From Vitis vinifera (lineage: Eukaryota; Streptophyta; Magnoliopsida; Vitales; Vitaceae), in contig NC_081823.1 of the NCBI RefSeq assembly GCF_030704535.1, positions 6,144,501 to 6,208,500 on the forward strand: a DNA stretch of 64,000 bases, read 5' to 3'. Of this stretch, positions 59,093 through 64,000 are shown in pieces. The notes under the pieces are model-generated. The model had not been told where the DNA came from. It searched no databases and saw only the letters and a list, made by a program, of their open reading frames with translations. A program made the translations under genes and the position numbers. The first letter of the stretch is position 1; every line of letters begins with the position of its first letter.

Positions 59093-59949
59093 GGCTGTAG
59101 TATTTCCTCAAAGTACAACTTGAGCATTACCCTGCTTCCTCCCTAGCTGAGATCTTTGCACAAACCCAAACCAACTGGAAGAGCTTTATTCATCCTCTTC
59201 TCCCATAAGCTTAGCTCTATGGTAGCTTTACCATGAATCCCTCAGGTAGGGACATACAGCCTGATGTACCACAAGGTAGGTGTAGACCCCCATTTGGGGC
59301 TCATTTTCTGCAGCTTGCTTTTAGCCAGGTGTCACAATCTGGGGGAAGCCACGTGTCACATTTTGACTAGCTGCTAGAGAATCACAATAGTGGAGTTGGA
59401 GGAGCAATCAGGGATTGACACCTGGAGGGGAGCTGCAGATGGGTACGTTCTGTTAGAGGGGGAGCGTCTCCTGCAGGTGGTGCTTTTCAGAGAGGGGGGC
59501 GATTCTGTTGAGGTAGGAGGAGATATTTTTGAAAAGCAAACCAGGGAGAGAGCAGGGAGAGGTGGTCCGGAGTGCTGCCGCTAGAGATATTTTTTTTTAG
59601 AGAGAGGGGGGAGCTTTCACAGGAGGTCAAGACAGAGGGAGAGCAAGCTAGGTAAGAGGCTTTTGGCTGCCATAGTGGAGAGATGGAGAGGACAAACAGG
59701 GAGAAGCTCGGTTGGCTTCAGGGGAAAGGATTCTAGCTAGAGTAAAAGCCATTCCCCAAATCGAGTAAAAGAGAAAAGGAAACTGGTTTTGCTGAAGGTA
59801 GTGGGTAAGGAAAGAAAATTTGAAAGAGCATCTCAGGTACGTTTGTTGCAACTTCTTGGATTATTCTCACTCATCACACTTTTTTTTTTGTTTTCTTTTA
59901 TTATCTTTCATTCTCCCTGATTGTCTCTATTTTTCTAAGCCTTAGTTTT

Positions 59950-61110
59950 TTGTTCAGATATGAGTGTGATTACTGTGTTACTCTCCTCTCGTATTTGTTT
60001 ATTTTAACATGGCTCACTCCCATTTTGGTATTGGTTTTAAACTCTTCTGCTAAACCACTGGTCAGAACCCCTGGATCTCAATATGAAAGGGGATCCCACT
60101 TAATGCTTGGCTCACTCTATTTACTCTGCCATGGGAACACTATATCTTGTTTTATTTCTTCCTCCATTTCTGGTATCTCAATCCATATCTTGGTTTCTAG
60201 CTCACGTTTCTGGATTTGTTTTGGACTATTGGTTTTGTGCTCTGGTTTGTGCTTGAGGGGAGAGGGTGGTGCTTTAGCTATTGCCACAGATTCAGGGTTC
60301 CCAGTGGGCGAGATGCATATGGGTGATACTTCAGCCATTGCTTTGACTGGTTAATGGGTGAAAATTATAGCAACTGAAGTAATTTTCGGTTGATTGGATC
60401 TCTCTTCCATGGAGTTCTCAGGCAAATCAATTTCCCTTGGCAAATGAGGTTGTAATGAAGACTGCAGCTGTTCCCATTTGAGATCGAGCTTTAAATTGTA
60501 ACAGGGTGCCTATTTGGAATAGACCAAGTTCCTTAGTGGCTACTATGCATTTGGATTTTCGCCTTGTTTCATGGTCACAGCTAGCAAGAAGGTGCAGTAT
60601 TGTCATGCAAATCCCCTGGTTCTGAGCTTATGTTTTCTGAAAGATTTGGTCAGTGTGTTTTGTGGCATTAATGCACTGGAGATTCATCAGGTGATGATAA
60701 GACATCATGGTCCATTTCTGTATACTGAAGCCAGGGATTTTTTTTGTTCAAGCTTTGCCACCTGGACGCGTATTGCCCTCTGGTTGTAACAACAATTCCT
60801 AGGAGATGAGTGATATTGATCCTTGAGGGTCTTGCGCCGAGATACATATTCAGGGAAAGTTGGATTAGATGATACAGACAAAGTTGACATGGTATACGAG
60901 GTTATTGCTGATCACTTAAGAACTCTTTCTTTTGCTATTGCTGATGGGTTTTGCCCAACTTAAAGCACTTTTGACCCGTGGATTGGGTATGGGTGAAATC
61001 CACTATGAAGAATGCTACTGCTAAGATACTTGCCCATTTTAAATGATCAGAGTGAGGTTGAATGCTCCTTGATACCTATTTCTGTACATGCATGGTTGTC
61101 CAAAGCTCCT
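59950..61110 (+). other. Unassigned cargo in LTR 3, 5' half
   Basis: Mixed open stretches (for example VTASKKVQYCHANPLVLSLC at 60571 onward) with stops. Composition suggests degraded exonic or UTR pieces, but I recognise no source gene. Confidence 0.35.
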
Positions 61111-61119
61111 TCTAAAGCC

Positions 61120-61400
61120 CTTGTTGACATCCCAGATCCATCCATCCATGTGCATGGGAACCATGCAAACCCGGCTGTCATTCCCATGCCCATTTCCCAT
61201 CATCTCCACACCCATTCTCCAAACCCATTAAACCCATTCCATGTTCATCACCTTCATCCATCAATATCTCTCGTACCTATTTTCTCTCTCTAAACCTTCC
61301 CATGCATGCCACTACTCTGTTAATACCCATAAACCCACTACTCATGGCCGATACTCCCCTCATTACCCTCTATCACTCATCCATTCTGCCATTAAGTGCA
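61120..61400 (+). repeat. CCCAT-rich linker in LTR 3
   Basis: Dense CCCAT/CCCATT words (61170-61250 and around 61330), equivalent to 52505-53000 in LTR 1. A second short one lies at about 63030-63130 (CATACCCATTTCCATACTTA). Confidence 0.65.
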
Positions 61401-61920
61401 CACCTTCTTTGGTAAGGCTGCTCACCTTGTTGACAACACCAATCACCAGGGCCACTTCCAAAAGGTGTTGACTGCCATTGTGAACTTCTGTATATACTCC
61501 ATTGCGTTTGGCATAGTAGTAGAAATGGTGATGATGTACCCAATTCAGAGACGCAAGTACAGGGATGGGATCAATAATCTTTCGGTGTTTCTCATAGGAA
61601 GAATACCAATTGCCATGCCAACAGTGTTGTCAGTGACAATGGCCATAGGCTCTCCCCGGCTGTCAAAGCAAGGTGCTACCACAAAGAGGATGACAGCAAT
61701 AGAAGAGATGGCTGGAATGGATGTTTCTTTGCGGTGACAAGATTGGGACTCTCACCTTCAACAAGCTTACCGTGGACAAAAGCATGATTGAGATATTTTC
61801 AAAGGACGTGGACAGTGATGTGGTGATTCTGCTTGCGGCTAGGGCTTCCCGGGTTGAGAATCAGGATACCATTGATGCCTGCATTGTGGGAATGTTGGCT
61901 GACCCCGGTGAAGGCAAGAT
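61399..61920 (+). pseudogene. Plasma-membrane H+-ATPase fragment
   Basis: Reads [20 protein letters not shown], then [56 protein letters not shown] and [15 protein letters not shown]. After a frame change near 61725 it continues [20 protein letters not shown], then [20 protein letters not shown] and CIVGMLADP. This is the membrane helix 3-4 to phosphorylation-site region of the AHA pump. The catalytic DKTGT is changed to DKIGT and the frame is broken, so it cannot work. No intron is visible although AHA genes are rich in introns. Confidence 0.92.
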
Positions 61921-62480
61921 CAGAGACAGTTGGAGGACGCACAGTTGATAAAAGCTTGCGATGATCTTCGAAGCAGGGTCAAATTCCTCCAGAAACGGTC
62001 TGAAAGCTGTGACATACAAGGGCGCATCAAGTCACTGGAGGATGCAGTCGCATGTGCTCTTACAGCTGACATGGATGTAACCTATGGTCATTATTGATGA
62101 TGACCATTTTTGGTGGCCAAGAATCCAGGTGAGAAGGAGATGAATGCATTGGCGCGTCACTTATTGAATTTGCTGATGCCATTGGTTCCTTTCTTCTTCA
62201 ATGTCCCATGTGACCCTTTCAAGGAAGCAGTAGATTTTTGTTCAGGTGGACCCATTTAGCTTGAAGAAAAGAACCCCCAGTTGACATATATCACGGGCAG
62301 TGGCTCAACACCCCTGATTTTGACGCCCCAACACAGCTTGTCCAATCACTCGAGCATGACGCCGAGCATGTGCATGCTGTTATGATTACCCCAGAGAGAA
62401 AGGGAATCGATTGAAGATGGGAAATGATAGCAAGGATATCTTCTTCATGTTGCAAGTTGATGGAGATTGCGCTCACTCAA
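61921..62480 (+). pseudogene. Further unidentified coding-like fragments in LTR 3
   Basis: Directly after the H+-ATPase piece the text changes to [20 protein letters not shown] (coiled-coil-like), then near 62110 to VAKNPGEKEMNALARHLLNL. These look like captured exonic pieces from other genes; no family assigned. Confidence 0.4.
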
Positions 62481-62539
62481 AAGGCAACAATAACAAATGC
62501 TCATCTGTTACTCTCATGTTTCAAATTGGAAGGCTTTAT

Positions 62540-62880
62540 GGTGGCAGTCCAATAAACAATGGAGAAGGATATGGGAGCTTTTCCTTGGTGACCCTTCCAA
62601 GTCCCTCCCCCTCTCTGTTCGCTCCGGTGCTGTGATTTCCATGCCTAAAACCCTGGTGCCAAGTCCTTCAGATAAACCAAAATCAAAGATTGGACTACAG
62701 CCTTTACGCCTTGTTAATCACTCCCAGCGTGGAGGGTCTGCAAAATCTGATGTTACGAAGACGTCTAATGTAGGGAAGCTCCATGTTCTGAAGCCACCCC
62801 GAGAGAGGAATGGTATCTCACTAGCTGCAAAGGATAGCTTGAGTCCTACAATGGGCAGCAGGGTAGCAAATAACCCCTCT
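62540..62880 (+). pseudogene. Fragment of an uncharacterised Ser/Pro-rich plant protein
   Basis: Frame reads WELFLGDPSKSLPLSVRSGA, then VISMPKTLVPSPSDKPKSKI, GLQPLRLVNHSQRGGSAKSD and GKLHVLKPPRERNGISLAAK. It is open for over 100 codons and shows protein-like, disordered composition. I cannot name it. In sense with LTR 3. Confidence 0.5.
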
Positions 62881-64000
62881 TGTTGTCACTCCACCAGTTG
62901 CTGGATCTGTTTCTTTGAGGAGTCCAAGGAACAATCCAACCCTTAATACTGCGAGCGAGCACCCATTTTCTATGTCCAGATGCCAATCCAATGGCGCTGA
63001 ACCCAAAGCCTTCTGCCAGTCCACTCATTGCCCATCTCATACCCATTTCCATACTTACCTTTCATAACCTCCCATGCATGTCATCTTTTCTTTAAAGCCT
63101 ATAAACCACCTTTCTCTCCCATGCACGACCAGAGGAAAACACTTGTGATAGCCTGGACCTCGATAGTGGTGTTGGTGATACATGCAGCACCTAGCTGGAA
63201 ACAACTCTAGCATTGACTTGTGGAATCATAGAGAATTACCTCACGTAGATTGCAGTACAAATGGAAATTCAGACTTTGGCAGAGACTCAACATGATACAG
63301 GGTTCTAATCAAAGCTTGCTCTCGTCCAAATACTCAATCCTGTAAACATCCATGGGATCAGTAGTGAATATAAGAGGAGGTCAGGAATGCAGATGAAAGA
63401 AAATCATCATTGAAGTATTGGGTTGAATAGTGGGGTTATCATGAGATCAAGAGGCTTATGGCTTGGTGACAGTAGTTGTGACATGGACAGATGAGGGGAT
63501 ATGAAAGGCCAGATTTGAGAGATGAAGCCTACGTTTCTATCAAGGACTATTTTAATTGATTCCATCAAGGTTCTCACGTGTGAGTTATGGATGGCAATGA
63601 ATACCTTGATTACGTGGGTTCATGGGATCAACAATCATTGGTTATATTGATGATGGAACGTTGACGGCTTTGGTTGAAGTAATAAAGAAAGGAAAATGCT
63701 TTGGTGCCCTCTGCCTTCTAGAGAATGTTCTACCCAAGACAGTTATATTTGTGTTCCCAATGGCAAGCCAGGCCCCACGTCACCACTGTCCGGGTTGATG
63801 ATCATTCAAGCACCCTTCCTCATGGAGTGGCCACCTGTGATCTAAATCCCATCCCATCCCATCATCTTTTGACTTAGAAAATAATCTTCCCAAACACCAA
63901 TCTTGCAAATGGCTTTTCAATATTGTTTTCCAAATAATTTTAACTCCTCCATCTTTCATCTTTAGCTTTTTCTTTAGGTTCCAAAAATCCACTTTTCAAA

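Larger units (their letters stand above)
55286..59280 (-). mobile_element. LTR 2, inverted, truncated or interrupted, with different cargo
   Basis: Reverse complement of the LTR 3' constant region from 55286 to about 56170, then variable cargo on the minus strand: an unnamed piece, an ADP/ATP carrier fragment, CCCAT linker and F-box fragment. The expected 5' terminus (GGGGTCTACA on plus) is not found before 59281, where LTR 3 begins. Either LTR 3's element inserted into it or it is truncated. The last bases of its 3' end (CCACA) are also missing at the palindrome centre. Confidence 0.65.
59281..64000 (+). mobile_element. LTR 3 (continues past the window end), third cargo set
   Basis: Starts TGTAGACCCCCATTTGGGGC, parallel to LTR 1 at 49933, and shares GAAGCCACGTGTC, the GA-rich leader (GGGGGGAGCTTT near 59607) and a CAG/GTACGT site at about 59835. 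From about 63770 it enters the constant 3' region (GAGTGGCCACCTGTG, then AAATAATTTTAACTCCTCCA like 54428-54480). At the LTR 1 scale, about 0.75-1.2 kb would remain beyond the window. Cargo differs from LTR 1 and 2: H+-ATPase and several unnamed pieces, all plus strand. Confidence 0.7.

Noticed and set aside
1-64000. CRISPR array, operon, ribosome-binding site, tRNA or rRNA genes
   Set aside because: The window is eukaryotic nuclear DNA; repeats are tandem or transposon-derived, with no spacer array. I saw no complete tRNA or rRNA gene on either strand, only isolated B-box-like motifs.

Overview
This is a stretch of a flowering-plant nuclear genome: split genes with GT-AG introns, AT-rich spacers, chloroplast-targeted proteins and many decayed transposons. 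The protein sequences and repeat style suggest a eudicot, most likely grapevine (Vitis). That species call is recognition from memory and was not tested by any search.

Layout. Seven host genes are supported. They are a plastid tryptophan synthase beta chain (TSB, minus, 1605-4945); an F-box/LRR/FBD-type protein (plus, 10542-12123); the plastid lipocalin LCNP/CHL (plus, 15616-19256); the ankyrin protein LTD/GDC1 that guides light-harvesting proteins (minus, 25189-27598); two related small proteins of unknown function that converge tail to tail with overlapping stop codons (29180-29512 plus, 29509-29994 minus); and the TRAPP tethering-complex subunit BET3/TRAPPC3 (minus, 41368-48481). Exon joins for TSB, LCNP, LTD and TRAPPC3 close exactly in frame.

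The convergent LCNP-LTD pair has undergone a local tandem duplication of the interval between its 3' ends. This left a broken LTD last exon and a broken LCNP last exon lying between the two intact genes, with a transposon fragment near the breakpoint. An 850-bp insertion is present in only one duplicate. Between genes lie a nuclear copy of chloroplast rps16, Ty1/copia remnants, a possible hAT MITE and several tandem-repeat arrays (32-41 kb).

The most unusual part is 49933-64000. It reads as three very long LTRs (the first about 5.3 kb, TGTAGACCCC...GGGGTCCACA, followed by a tRNA-Arg-type primer binding site) of an Ogre/Tat-like Ty3/gypsy family. Each LTR carries a different set of broken, apparently intron-less host-gene fragments, and every identified fragment is in sense with its LTR. 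LTR 1 holds U2AF65-like, pyruvate decarboxylase, armadillo and DUF716 pieces. LTR 2, inverted, holds ADP/ATP carrier and F-box pieces. LTR 3 holds plasma-membrane H+-ATPase and others. The fragments are separated by CCCAT-rich linkers. The first two LTRs meet head to head around a single primer binding site, making a palindrome of about 1.8 kb. No gag-pol is in the window, so the family assignment is inference.
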